DNA from: Mycolicibacterium nivoides
GTDB taxonomy: Bacteria; Actinomycetota; Actinomycetes; Mycobacteriales; Mycobacteriaceae
Reading direction: 5' to 3'
DNA: 64,000 bases
Assembly (NCBI RefSeq): GCF_003855255.1
Contig: NZ_CP034072.1
Span: forward strand, 434,001 to 498,000
Numbering within the stretch: the first letter of the stretch is position 1; the number at the start of each line of letters is the position of its first letter. Below the pieces are notes generated by a model, which saw only the letters and a program-made list of their open reading frames with translations, was not told the origin of the DNA and made no database searches. Positions 8,480 to 17,481 of the stretch are shown here, piece after piece. A program made the translations under genes and the position numbers.

Positions 8480-9504
8480 GGCACGCGACGAGGGGCACGG
8501 CGGTCAAGTTCGGTGTGTTCGGTGTCGTGATGACAATACTGACCACCTGCTTGTTCGTAGTTTTCGGCCAGTACCGGACCGGATCGTCGCATGACTACTC
8601 AGCAGTATTTGCCGACGCTTCCAGTTTGAAAAAAGGGGATTCGGTGCGGGTGGCCGGCATCCGAGTCGGCACGGTCACCAGCGTCCAACTACGGCCGGAC
8701 ACCACCGTGCTGGTCAGCTTCGATGCAGACCGCTCGGCGGTGCTCACCACCGGAACCCAGGCGATAGTGCGCTACCTCAACCTGACCGGAGACCGCTACC
8801 TCGAACTCGCGGCGGCACCAGGATCCACCACCATCCTGCCCGCCCAAGCTCAGATTCCCATCGAACGCACCGCACCGGCCCTCGACCTCGACTTGCTCCT
8901 GGGTGGGCTGCGGCCGGTAACCCAGGGATTGAATCCCGACGACGTCAACGCGCTGACCCAATCGTTGTTGCAGGTCTTGCAAGGGCAGGGCGGTGCCCTG
9001 CAATCGCTGCTGTCGGAGACCTCTTCGTTTACCACCGACCTCGCCAACAACGATCAACTCGTTGAACAACTCATCGACAACCTCAACACGGCAGTGGGCA
9101 CACTAGCCAAAGACGGCGAGAAGTTCTCCGGCACGATTGATCGCCTGCAACAGTTCACCAGTCAACTCGCCGCCGACCGCGATCCCATCGGCAACGCGAT
9201 CACCGCCCTCGACAAAGGAACCGCGTCGCTGGCCGACCTGCTCACTCACGCGCGTCCACCGTTGGCCGCCACCGTCGACGAACTCAACCGCCTGGCACCC
9301 AACCTGGAGACGCAGAAAGACCACCTCGACGCCGGATTGCAGCGGATGCCGCACAACTATCGCAAGCTGGCGCGCCTGGGCGCCTACGGCAGCTTCTTCA
9401 ACTACTACCTGTGCGGTGTGGCAGTCCGAGTCACCGATCTAGAGGGGCGCACAGCAGTCTTTCCCTGGATGAAGCAAGAAACGGGAAGGTGCTCAGACAA
9501 CTGA
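8476..9504 (+). CDS. MceB-family protein
   Basis: 342 aa, usual for MceB. It starts at ATG 8476 inside the mceA stop (ATGA), giving translational coupling. The N-terminal helix is GVFGVVMTILTTCLFVVFG, followed by the MCE domain with SSLKKGDSVRVAGIRVGTVTSV and the membrane-proximal LNLTGDRYLELAA. A helical needle region and a short C-terminal cap ending near VRVTDLEG follow. It should be one of six subunits of the heterohexameric MCE tube. The stop overlaps the mceC start by one base (TGATG). Confidence 0.9.
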   Translation: MRHATRGTAVKFGVFGVVMTILTTCLFVVFGQYRTGSSHDYSAVFADASSLKKGDSVRVAGIRVGTVTSVQLRPDTTVLVSFDADRSAVLTTGTQAIVRYLNLTGDRYLELAAAPGSTTILPAQAQIPIERTAPALDLDLLLGGLRPVTQGLNPDDVNALTQSLLQVLQGQGGALQSLLSETSSFTTDLANNDQLVEQLIDNLNTAVGTLAKDGEKFSGTIDRLQQFTSQLAADRDPIGNAITALDKGTASLADLLTHARPPLAATVDELNRLAPNLETQKDHLDAGLQRMPHNYRKLARLGAYGSFFNYYLCGVAVRVTDLEGRTAVFPWMKQETGRCSDN

Positions 9505-10601
9505 TGCTGAAATACCTTGCACCCCAGCTTATCCGAGGCGGCTTCATCGGTGTCGTTGTGATCGTTTTGGTGATCGTCGTCGGGATGCGGAGCCAACAGT
9601 TGGTGTCCTATGCCACCGAGATCCGGTATCAAGCCTTGTTCGATCAAGCCGGCGGGTTGGCCGAAGGCAATAACGTCACCATGTCGGGAACGAGCGTTGG
9701 CACCGTATCGAGCGTGGAGCTTCACGACGGGCAGGCCCTTGTCACCTTCTCTCTGCGCAGTGACATTTCGCTGGGAACGCAAACAACCGCCCACATCCGC
9801 ACCGGTTCGCTGTTGGGACAGCGAGTGCTGACCGTGAACGCCGCAGGACCCGGCCGGATGCCAGCCCTTGACGTCATCCCGTCGACCCGTACCTCCTCGC
9901 CGTACTCGCTCACCGAAGCGGTGGGCGACCTCACCACCGACATCGCCGGCACCGACACCGACACACTCAACCAGTCCCTCGACGCTCTTTCGGCCACCAT
10001 CGAGGCGATCTCGCCGGATCTGGGATCAACTTTCGACGGCCTCACCCGACTGTCGCGGGCGCTCAATGCACGCAACCAAACCCTGGGCGAGCTGTTCGAA
10101 CACGTCAGCGACGTCAGTGCGGTCCTCTCCGAGCGCAGTCAACAGGTCAATACCCTCATCCTCGACGGCAACGCATTGCTCGACGTTCTCGTGCAGGTGC
10201 GCCAAGCAATCGTTGAACTGCTCGCCAACACCTCGGCAGTGGCCAACCAACTCACCGGCCTGGTGCACGACAACGAGGCCGAACTGGCACCCACACTCGA
10301 CAAACTCAACGCCGTCACCGCAGTACTGGAGAAGAACCGCGACAACATTGCCAAGGCGCTGCCCGGATTGGCGCAGTACGAACTGAGCACCGGTGAACTG
10401 GTCTCCAGCGGCCCGTACTACCAAGCCCAGATCGCCAACCTGAGCATGCCTCAACTGTTGCAGCCCTTCTTGGACTATGCCTTCGGATTCCGCAGAGGAG
10501 CCGGCGCCGGGCAGCCACCCGACAATGCGGGCCCACGTGCAGAATTCCCGTTCCCGCGCAACGGGATCCCGCAACAACAAGAACGATGGGGTCCGCCATG
10601 A
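9504..10601 (+). CDS. MceC-family protein
   Basis: 365 aa starting at ATG 9504, which shares a base with the mceB stop. The hydrophobic anchor is GGFIGVVVIVLVIVVGM. The MCE domain reads QAGGLAEGNNVTMSGTSVGTVSSV and later GSLLGQRVLTVNAAG. Long heptad-rich helices (LSRALNARNQTLGELFEHVSD and following) form the needle. The C-terminus is Pro-rich and short. It overlaps mceD by 4 bases. Role: subunit of the MCE lipid-transport tube. Confidence 0.88.
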   Translation: MLKYLAPQLIRGGFIGVVVIVLVIVVGMRSQQLVSYATEIRYQALFDQAGGLAEGNNVTMSGTSVGTVSSVELHDGQALVTFSLRSDISLGTQTTAHIRTGSLLGQRVLTVNAAGPGRMPALDVIPSTRTSSPYSLTEAVGDLTTDIAGTDTDTLNQSLDALSATIEAISPDLGSTFDGLTRLSRALNARNQTLGELFEHVSDVSAVLSERSQQVNTLILDGNALLDVLVQVRQAIVELLANTSAVANQLTGLVHDNEAELAPTLDKLNAVTAVLEKNRDNIAKALPGLAQYELSTGELVSSGPYYQAQIANLSMPQLLQPFLDYAFGFRRGAGAGQPPDNAGPRAEFPFPRNGIPQQQERWGPP

Positions 10602-12052
10602 TTGCCCGCCCACACACCGCGCTGGCAGGTGCGCTCATCGCGTTGGCCCTCGCGGCCAGCGTGGTGCTGGTGCACGCCTCGTACTTTGGCGTGAAAACGG
10701 TGACCGCTTACTTCACCTCTGCCACAGCCATTTACCCGGGCGATGGTGTCCGGGTCGCCGGAATCAAAGTCGGAACCATCACCGCCATCGCTCCCGAAGG
10801 CGGCCAGGTGAGGATGTCGCTGGACATCGACGGTGGCGTGCCCATCCCGGCCAATGCCAAAGCCGTCATCGTCGCTGCCAACCTGCTCGCGGCCCGCTAC
10901 GTGGAGCTCACCCCGGCCTACCGGTCCAGCGACCCTCACGCCAACGGCCCCACCATGGGCGACCACGCCGTAATCCCGATCGATCGCACCGCCGTCCCGG
11001 TCGAATGGGACGAAGTCAAAACCCAACTGATGCGCCTGGCGACCGAATTGGGGCCCAACAGTCAGGTCTCGACTCCAGCGATCGCGCGATTCATCGACAG
11101 CACCGCCAATGCACTCAACGGCAACGGCGACAAACTCCGCGAAACGCTGAACCAGCTTGCCGGCGTCGGACGCATCCTGGCCGATGGGAGCGGCAACATC
11201 GCAGACACCGTCAAAAACCTGCAAATGTTGGTCACCGCGCTGCGTGACACCAATCCCCAGATCGTGGAATTCCAGGGCAGGTTCGCCACGTTGACCAGCA
11301 TCCTCGATGACAACCGCACTGATCTCGACGCCGCGCTGAACAATCTGTCCTCAGCACTCGGTGAAGTCCAACGTTTCATCGCCGGCACCCGTGACAAGAC
11401 CAGCGAACAAGTCCAACGGCTGACCAATGTCACCTCCAACCTCGTCGAGCACCGCAAGGACCTAGAACAGCTCCTGCATGTGACACCGACTGCGCTCGCC
11501 AACGGCTATGGCGACTACAACCCTGACACCGGCACGATTATGGGCTCGATCTCGTTCACGAACTTCTCCAACCCGGTGCAGTTCATCTGTGCCGCGATCG
11601 GCGCCGTCAAGAACACCACCGCATCCGAAACCGCGAAACTGTGCGCGCAATACCTCGGGCCGGCACTGGGCCAACTCAACTTCAACAACTTGCCGTTCCC
11701 GATCAACCCCGCGCTGGCTCCCTCTCCGCGCAACGTCCTCTACACCGACCCAGCGCTGGCACCCGGCGGGACCGGGGGCACTCCCGTGCCCGCCGAGCAG
11801 CCTCCGTCTGTTTCGGCCTACACCGGGGCAGGCGATGTGCCCCCGCCGCGGGGCTGGAACCAACCGCCCGCGCCGCCGGGCCTATATGCACCATTGCCGG
11901 CAGCGCCGTCGCCGGCGCTCTATCCCGGCGCGCCGCCGCCCACGGTGCCCAGCGTCGAAAATCTGTTACTACCTGCCCCCGCGCTGCAATCGCCACCTCC
12001 GCCCGAACAAGCCGCGCCCGTGCCACCCACCGAAGGGACACCCCCACCATGA
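10598..12052 (+). CDS. MceD-family protein with proline-rich tail
   Basis: 484 aa. Start ATG 10598 overlaps the mceC stop (ATGA). The membrane anchor is GALIALALAASVVLVHAS. The MCE domain has AIYPGDGVRVAGIKVGTITAI and NLLAARYVELTPAY, followed by the helical region and the typical FSNPVQFICAAIGAVKNTTA cap with cysteines. From about residue 370 on, the chain is a disordered Pro/Ala-rich tail (repeated PPP and APSP units), common in MceD and thought to lie in the envelope. The stop overlaps mceE. Confidence 0.9.
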   Translation: MIARPHTALAGALIALALAASVVLVHASYFGVKTVTAYFTSATAIYPGDGVRVAGIKVGTITAIAPEGGQVRMSLDIDGGVPIPANAKAVIVAANLLAARYVELTPAYRSSDPHANGPTMGDHAVIPIDRTAVPVEWDEVKTQLMRLATELGPNSQVSTPAIARFIDSTANALNGNGDKLRETLNQLAGVGRILADGSGNIADTVKNLQMLVTALRDTNPQIVEFQGRFATLTSILDDNRTDLDAALNNLSSALGEVQRFIAGTRDKTSEQVQRLTNVTSNLVEHRKDLEQLLHVTPTALANGYGDYNPDTGTIMGSISFTNFSNPVQFICAAIGAVKNTTASETAKLCAQYLGPALGQLNFNNLPFPINPALAPSPRNVLYTDPALAPGGTGGTPVPAEQPPSVSAYTGAGDVPPPRGWNQPPAPPGLYAPLPAAPSPALYPGAPPPTVPSVENLLLPAPALQSPPPPEQAAPVPPTEGTPPP

Positions 12053-13377
12053 TCGGCTGGCATTCAATGAGAATGGGAGCGGCGGTCAGCACCGCTGCGG
12101 TGCTCATGCTGTCAGGCTGTGCCTTCAACGGGGTGAACTCCCTGCCGCTGCCTGGCACCGTCGGCCATGGACCCGGAGCCACCATCTACCACGTCGAAAT
12201 CGCCAATGTGGGCACGCTTGAGTCGAATTCGCCGGTCATGATGAACGACGTCGTCGTCGGAAGTGTTGGCACGATGACGCTGCGTGGTCAGCATGCCGAC
12301 GTCGAAGTCAGGCTTCAAAGCGGGGCCAACGTCCCGGCCAACGTCGTCGCCACCGTCGGGCAGACCAGCTTGCTGGGATCACAGCACCTGGCGCTGGACC
12401 CGCCACCCGGGCAGCCTCCGCTGGGGCACATCGCACCCGGGTCCACCATCGCGCTGAACGAATCGTCGACCTATCCCTCGACCGAGCAGACGTTGTCCTC
12501 GCTGTCTGCGGTGGTCAACGGCGGAGGCCTGGGCCAAGTCGGCGACATCGTCCACAATTTCAATGCGGCACTGTCGGGACGTCAGGACGCGATCCGTGAC
12601 CTGATCACCCGCCTCGACAGGTTCATCGGTGTACTTGACGATCAACGCGGCGACCTGATCGCCTCCATCGATGCCCTCACCCGACTGACCGGCACACTCG
12701 CCGGACAACATGACGTGATCACCGAGACGGTGCGCACACTTCCCCCCGCACTTGACGTGCTCCTGGCCGAGAAGCCGCGCATCATCACCGCGCTGGACAA
12801 ACTGCGGACCTTCAGCTACACCGCGATCACGCTGATCAACGACACGCAGGCCGACCTGGTGAAGAATCTTCAAAACCTCCAGCCCACCATACGTGCACTG
12901 GCCGACGCCGGCCCAGGCGTTATCGACGGCCTGATGTACGCCACGGTTTTTCCATACGGCCAGAACGTGATTGACCGCGGCCTCAAAGGCGACTATCTGA
13001 ATCTCTTCGCCGTCGCGGACCTGACCGTTCCCCGCCTCAAACGCGGCCTGTTCCTGGGAACTCGCTGGGGTGTCGACGGAGCGCAACTGGTGCCAGCCCC
13101 TGGAGACCCAGGCTATGACTGGTACTACACCAACAATCCGCTCGGCGCGCCACTGACGGTGCCGCCGGAGGGCACTGCGCTTGCCCCACCAGTCCCGCCG
13201 GCCGGGCCGCCGGTGATTCTGCCCGGTGGGCCCGTCCCGCCCGCAGCGGCGCCGCCATCGACGGCGCCGCTGGGCTCACCGCCGCCCCTTGACACGCCAG
13301 CCCCATCTGCGTCCGCACCCACCGAACAACCAAGCGGCGAACCGCCCTTGCCTCCGGCTGATCAGGGAGAACGCTAA
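12049..13377 (+). CDS. MceE-family lipoprotein
   Basis: 442 aa. Start ATG 12049 overlaps the mceD stop. Residues 1-24 form a lipoprotein signal with lipobox LSGC (lipidated Cys24), the defining trait of the MceE/Lpr subunit. The MCE domain follows (NVGTLESNSPVMMNDVVVGSVGTM, QTSLLGSQHLALDPPPG), then coiled segments and a Pro-rich C-terminus. It anchors one of the six tube subunits through lipid rather than a helix. It overlaps the next start by one base (TAATG). Confidence 0.92.
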   Translation: MIGWHSMRMGAAVSTAAVLMLSGCAFNGVNSLPLPGTVGHGPGATIYHVEIANVGTLESNSPVMMNDVVVGSVGTMTLRGQHADVEVRLQSGANVPANVVATVGQTSLLGSQHLALDPPPGQPPLGHIAPGSTIALNESSTYPSTEQTLSSLSAVVNGGGLGQVGDIVHNFNAALSGRQDAIRDLITRLDRFIGVLDDQRGDLIASIDALTRLTGTLAGQHDVITETVRTLPPALDVLLAEKPRIITALDKLRTFSYTAITLINDTQADLVKNLQNLQPTIRALADAGPGVIDGLMYATVFPYGQNVIDRGLKGDYLNLFAVADLTVPRLKRGLFLGTRWGVDGAQLVPAPGDPGYDWYYTNNPLGAPLTVPPEGTALAPPVPPAGPPVILPGGPVPPAAAPPSTAPLGSPPPLDTPAPSASAPTEQPSGEPPLPPADQGER

Positions 13378-14984
13378 TGCTCACACGGTTGGTCCGGGTT
13401 CAGTTGGTGCTCTTCACGATCGGCTCCATCGTGGGGCTGGTCACCATGGTGGTGGTCTACATGCAGGTGCCGACACTGCTGGGCGTGGGACGTATCACCG
13501 TGACAGTGGATCTGCCGGGAACTGGTGGGCTGTACCGCTTTTCCAACGTGACCTACCGCGGTGTGCAGATCGGCAAGGTGACAGCGATCTCGCTCATTCC
13601 ACGCGGAGCCAAAGCGACTCTGTCACTGGATGCCTCACCAAAAATCCCCGCAAACCTGGAGGCTGATGTGCGCAGCGTGTCGGCAATCGGCGAGCAATAC
13701 CTCGACCTGAAACCCATCTCGGACACACCCCCATACCTGCACGACGGTTCGACGATCGCCAAGGCAGACACCACTGTTCCGCAACAAGTCGGGCCACTAC
13801 TTGACCAAACCAGCGCGCTGATCAAGAGCATCCCGAAAGACAAACTCGGACTGCTGCTCGACGAAAGCTCCAGGGCGTTCAACGGCGCCGGTTACGTCCT
13901 GGGATCCCTGATGGACTCATCGGCCAAAGTATCGGCCGGCCTGAACGATGTGCGCGACCCCACCAGAGCCCTCGTCGAGGACTCCGCGCCGCTACTCGAT
14001 TCGCAGGCCGCTGCCACTAGTGATTTGCGGACCTGGGTACGCGGCCTCGCCAACATCACCACCGCGCTAGTCGACGACGACCAACAGATCAGGAAGGTGC
14101 TCAACGATGGACCGGCATCGATCAACGAGGCGTCCCGGCTCTTCGAGCAGGTCAAGCCGACACTGCCGGTGCTGCTGGCCAACCTGACCTCGATCGGACA
14201 GATTCTGGTCACCTACCGACCCGGCCTCGAACAAATCCTGGTGTTGATGCCGCCCTTCGTCGCCAACATCATCTCGGCAGCGCCCGACCACAATCCGACC
14301 GGGCTAGGACAAGGCGACTTCACTCTCTCGTTCGGGGATCCACCGTCGTGCACCGTCGGCTTCCTCCCGCCCAGCCAATGGCGGTCTCCGGACGACACCT
14401 CAGAGGTCGATACGCCCGAAGGTCTGTACTGCAAACTGCCCCAAGACTCACCGCTGGCGGTGCGCGGGGCCCGGAACTACCCCTGCATGAACAAGCCGGG
14501 AAAGCGGGCCCCGACGGCCGAGATCTGCAACAGCGACAAACCGTATGTACCCCTGGCAATGCGCCAACACCTCACAGGCCCTTACCCACTGGACCCCAAC
14601 CTGATCGCCCAAGGCGTACCGCCCGACGCTCGGGCCACTAACGACGACCACATTTTCGGTCCGATCAACGGCACCCCCATGCCGCCGCCGGCCGCACCAG
14701 ACCCTGACACTGACGGACCCATCCAAACCCCGCCACCTGCACCACCGCTGCCCAACCCCGTACCCCCAGTGCCGACGCCCGATCCCGGCGGCGCGGTACC
14801 GGCGGCACCAAGTGTGTTCGGCGGCAACAACACTCGCTCACAACCTGCGGTCGTCTTCGCGCAATACGATCCCAATTCCGGACGCTACGTCACACCTGAC
14901 GGCCAGACCTATCATCAGGCCAACCTCGTTGCCTCCAAGCGGGCCGCGACCTGGAAAGACCTCGTGATGGAGGATCGCCCGTGA
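13377..14984 (+). CDS. MceF-family protein
   Basis: 535 aa. Start ATG 13377 shares a base with the mceE stop. The anchor is VLFTIGSIVGLVTMVVVYM. The MCE domain has GTGGLYRFSNVTYRGVQIGKVTAISL and RSVSAIGEQYLDLKP. The helical needle is followed by a Cys-containing cap (GDPPSCTVGFLPPSQWRSP, GLYCKLP, NYPCMN) and a Pro-rich tail before a conserved end (PDGQTYHQANLV). It is the last of the six tube subunits. The stop overlaps the next gene (GTGA). Confidence 0.9.
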   Translation: MLTRLVRVQLVLFTIGSIVGLVTMVVVYMQVPTLLGVGRITVTVDLPGTGGLYRFSNVTYRGVQIGKVTAISLIPRGAKATLSLDASPKIPANLEADVRSVSAIGEQYLDLKPISDTPPYLHDGSTIAKADTTVPQQVGPLLDQTSALIKSIPKDKLGLLLDESSRAFNGAGYVLGSLMDSSAKVSAGLNDVRDPTRALVEDSAPLLDSQAAATSDLRTWVRGLANITTALVDDDQQIRKVLNDGPASINEASRLFEQVKPTLPVLLANLTSIGQILVTYRPGLEQILVLMPPFVANIISAAPDHNPTGLGQGDFTLSFGDPPSCTVGFLPPSQWRSPDDTSEVDTPEGLYCKLPQDSPLAVRGARNYPCMNKPGKRAPTAEICNSDKPYVPLAMRQHLTGPYPLDPNLIAQGVPPDARATNDDHIFGPINGTPMPPPAAPDPDTDGPIQTPPPAPPLPNPVPPVPTPDPGGAVPAAPSVFGGNNTRSQPAVVFAQYDPNSGRYVTPDGQTYHQANLVASKRAATWKDLVMEDRP

Positions 14985-15529
14985 CTTCGGCGCTCAGGTT
15001 AGGGCAGCAACCAGCCACCACTGCACTGCCAATGCTTCTACTGATCGCTGCGTCGACTGTCGCGGCATTGACTACCGCCCCGAGCGTGGCCGCTGCATTC
15101 TGCGACCCCCCACTCAACGGCGCCTACCGTGCAGTGTCAGACGGGACGTGGGCGAAAACCAACGAGATCTTTCACGACGAAGCCACGGTGACCAGTACCT
15201 GGACGGTCAGTACCACGTGCAGCTCCGAAACATCTGACTGTGCAGGAGATGTGAGAAGCAGTCAAGGGTGGAGCGCACCCATCCGATGCGACTCAGCGGG
15301 CCTGTGGTCAGTGCGACGACACCTTGACCGATGGGCGCCCTGCCACGACGGCACCGTGGCACCAGCCGATCAGCTGCTGTACTTTTCGCCCGACCTGTCT
15401 GGATCGCCGAGCTTCGAGGAAGTCGCAGCGTTCTCGGGTTGGGACCGCACAGTGGGGATCAGCGGTGGCTGCGGAATCAACCGCCCGCTGGTCATCGAGA
15501 TGCCATTCCAACTCACCCGAATTCCATGA
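14981..15529 (+). CDS. exported Mce-associated protein, function unknown
   Basis: 182 aa, starting with GTG inside the mceF stop, so it is coupled to the operon. Residues 1-38 look like a Sec signal ending in an Ala-rich cleavage region (SVAAAF). The mature part has six cysteines (FCDPP, TTCSS, DCAG, IRCDS, APCHD, GGCG), suggesting disulfides outside the membrane. It also has the repeated T-W-T-V-S pattern found in small secreted mycobacterial proteins that accompany mce genes. No enzyme motif was seen. The likely role is an envelope accessory to this MCE transporter (inference from position). Confidence 0.75.
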   Translation: MTSALRLGQQPATTALPMLLLIAASTVAALTTAPSVAAAFCDPPLNGAYRAVSDGTWAKTNEIFHDEATVTSTWTVSTTCSSETSDCAGDVRSSQGWSAPIRCDSAGLWSVRRHLDRWAPCHDGTVAPADQLLYFSPDLSGSPSFEEVAAFSGWDRTVGISGGCGINRPLVIEMPFQLTRIP

Positions 15530-15680
15530 CATAGGAACACCGGCACCCTCACGACCCACCGCCGCTGCCAAGGACCAGCGACCAAACACGCACCTGCGCA
15601 GGCGAACTGCGGGAACGCAGGCGGTGAGACCGGCGAACAGCCGAAGATCGTTGCACCCTATGTACTAGTCCAACACTTGC

Positions 15681-15695
15681 CTGATCCGGGATCAG
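15681..15695. promoter_or_regulatory. 15-bp perfect palindrome in the mce / GMC gap
   Basis: CTGATCCGGGATCAG has 7-base perfect arms around one G. It lies 150 bases after the last mce-operon stop and 137 bases before the GMC ATG. It could be a repressor site for the GMC gene or a hairpin ending the mce transcript. There is no T-run, so an operator seems slightly more likely. Confidence 0.4.
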
Positions 15696-15788
15696 CGCTG
15701 TGAGGGGTGTCGCCCGTATGGCCTTGTACTGGAAAGTATCTGGTCTGGACGCGATGCGAGATCTGGATGCGCTACGGTCGGTACATAA

Positions 15789-15801
15789 TTCAGAAACTGA
15801 A
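15789..15801. promoter_or_regulatory. putative MarR operator before the GMC gene
   Basis: TTCAGAAACTGAA is an inverted repeat with 5-base arms, in AT-rich DNA 31 bases before the GMC ATG. It matches TTCAGATAATGAA at 21214-21226, between the MarR and AveC-like genes, at 11 of 13 positions. Confidence 0.5.
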
Positions 15802-15831
15802 ATATATGCGGGTCCAAGAAAGGTCTGGGGA

Positions 15832-17478
15832 ATGAATCGAGCGCCGGTTATCAAAGGTTCGGCCGGTTTGGAGTCGGCGGACTACGTCGTCGTGGGATCG
15901 GGTAGTGCAGGTGCGATCGTCGCCCGACGTCTGGCCGACACCGGCGCGGCCGTCATCCTGATTGAGTCAGGGCGCCAGCGGCGTGGCCCGCTGGTCACCG
16001 TTCCCGGTATGTGCGGGGCCATCCATGCGGTCACATCCCTTCAACGGCGGGTCACCTGGCCGGCGTACAGCGTTCCGCAACGACATATGAAGGGCCGCAC
16101 CCTTCCCCAGTCGCATGGCCGGATACTCGGCGGCGGCAGCGCGATCAACGGGATGGCGTTTGTGCGCGGAAACCGGCAGAACTACGACGAGTGGGCCGCT
16201 AGTGGTGCGAAAGGCTGGACGTTCTCAGAGGTCCTGCCCTCGTTCCGGCGGCTGGAGAGTTTCGAGGACGGTCCCAGCGAGCTGCGCGGCGGATATGGTC
16301 CCATCGCCGTCGAACGTGCTACAGGACTGGCGAGTATCACCGAAAGTTACATGGTCGCGCTAGCGGAAACCGCCGGAGTCGGAATGAACGACGACTACAA
16401 CGGCTCGCAGCAGACCGGGGTAGCGCCACTACAGCAGAGCATTAGTGCCGGCCGACGAGTGGGTACCGATCGCGGGTACCTATCGGACCCGCCGCCGAAT
16501 CTTCGCGTACTGACCGACGTCACCGCGACCCGGGTAGTCATGGAGGCCGGGCGCGCAACGGGTGTGGAGCTCGTCGAGGGCCGCAACCGGCGACCGATTG
16601 GCTCTGCTCGCGCCAGCCGCGAGGTGATCCTCAGCGCCGGTTCGCTCGGTTCGCCGCGGCTCCTGATGCTCTCAGGCATCGGCCACGCGCACCACCTGCG
16701 CGAGCACGGTATCAAAGTCATCGTCGACCTGCCCGTCGGTGACAATCTGCACGATCATTTGTTTGTGCCGATGTCCTACCAGGCTCGCGGCGGGCGCAGC
16801 GCATCACCGCTGAGCTTCGCCGGCGCAGCAGTGCGAGAATGCGTGCGTCCAAGGTCGACGTACCTGGCGCACACCCTGTTTGAAGCGGTGGCGTTCCTCG
16901 ATAGCGGCGTCGGAGCGGGCCGTGACGTTCCGGATCTCCAGATGTTCATTCTTCCGATGAGCTATCCGGAAAATCAGGACAGTCCCGGTCTGCACTTGGC
17001 CGCTGAGTCCTCGTCTTCGCTGACGCTCATGCCGACGATGATCTATCCCGAGAGCCGGGGAAGCGTGCGTTTGGCGTCGACCGATCCGTTCGCGGCTCCG
17101 TTGATCGACCCCAACTATCTGGCTGAACCCCGGGACGTAGCGACCCTGGTGGCCGGTATGGAACTGGTCCGGGAAACGTTGCCCCACCGGGCGATTGCAC
17201 GAGAGATCGACCGCGAAGTGCTGCCAGGCTCGAATCGCACCGGTGCTGACCTGGCCGACTTTGTGCGCCGAAACGCCTCAGGTGTGTATCACCCGGTCGG
17301 GACATGCCGGATGGGTACAGACGAACGCGCGGTCGTCGATCCAGCGCTACGGGTCCGAGGGGCGGAGGGCTTACGCGTTGTCGACGCCTCGATCATGCCG
17401 AGCATCGTCGGCGGCAACACCAATGCTGCAGCGATGATGATCGGCGAACGAGCCGCCGAACTAATCATCGGCGGTTGA
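15832..17478 (+). CDS. GMC family FAD-dependent oxidoreductase
   Basis: 548 aa, in the family range (choline dehydrogenase, glucose oxidase and alcohol dehydrogenase types). The N-terminal FAD-binding fold is ADYVVVGSGSAGAIVARRLA with the ribose-binding acid in VILIESG. The GMC signature is GRILGGGSAINGMAFVRGN. The C-terminal signature region is SGVYHPVGTCRMGTD, with the active-site His, and VDASIMPSIVGGNTNAAAMMIGERAAELI. It oxidises an alcohol or similar C-OH group; the substrate is unknown. I chose ATG 15832 (preceded by AGAAAGG) over an in-frame GTG at 15700 because the extra stretch is AT-rich and holds an operator-like palindrome. It converges with the AAA+ ATPase gene with a 3-base gap. 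Confidence 0.9.
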   Translation: MNRAPVIKGSAGLESADYVVVGSGSAGAIVARRLADTGAAVILIESGRQRRGPLVTVPGMCGAIHAVTSLQRRVTWPAYSVPQRHMKGRTLPQSHGRILGGGSAINGMAFVRGNRQNYDEWAASGAKGWTFSEVLPSFRRLESFEDGPSELRGGYGPIAVERATGLASITESYMVALAETAGVGMNDDYNGSQQTGVAPLQQSISAGRRVGTDRGYLSDPPPNLRVLTDVTATRVVMEAGRATGVELVEGRNRRPIGSARASREVILSAGSLGSPRLLMLSGIGHAHHLREHGIKVIVDLPVGDNLHDHLFVPMSYQARGGRSASPLSFAGAAVRECVRPRSTYLAHTLFEAVAFLDSGVGAGRDVPDLQMFILPMSYPENQDSPGLHLAAESSSSLTLMPTMIYPESRGSVRLASTDPFAAPLIDPNYLAEPRDVATLVAGMELVRETLPHRAIAREIDREVLPGSNRTGADLADFVRRNASGVYHPVGTCRMGTDERAVVDPALRVRGAEGLRVVDASIMPSIVGGNTNAAAMMIGERAAELIIGG

Positions 17479-17481
17479 CCC

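Noticed and set aside
11750..12050. Proline-rich 3' end of mceD as a separate repeat element
   Set aside because: It is low-complexity coding sequence typical of MceD tails, without a regular DNA repeat unit.
15700..15831. N-terminal extension of the GMC oxidoreductase from GTG 15700
   Set aside because: The stretch is AT-rich, lacks GMC-family features and holds a palindrome; ATG 15832 has a ribosome site and gives the normal N-terminus.
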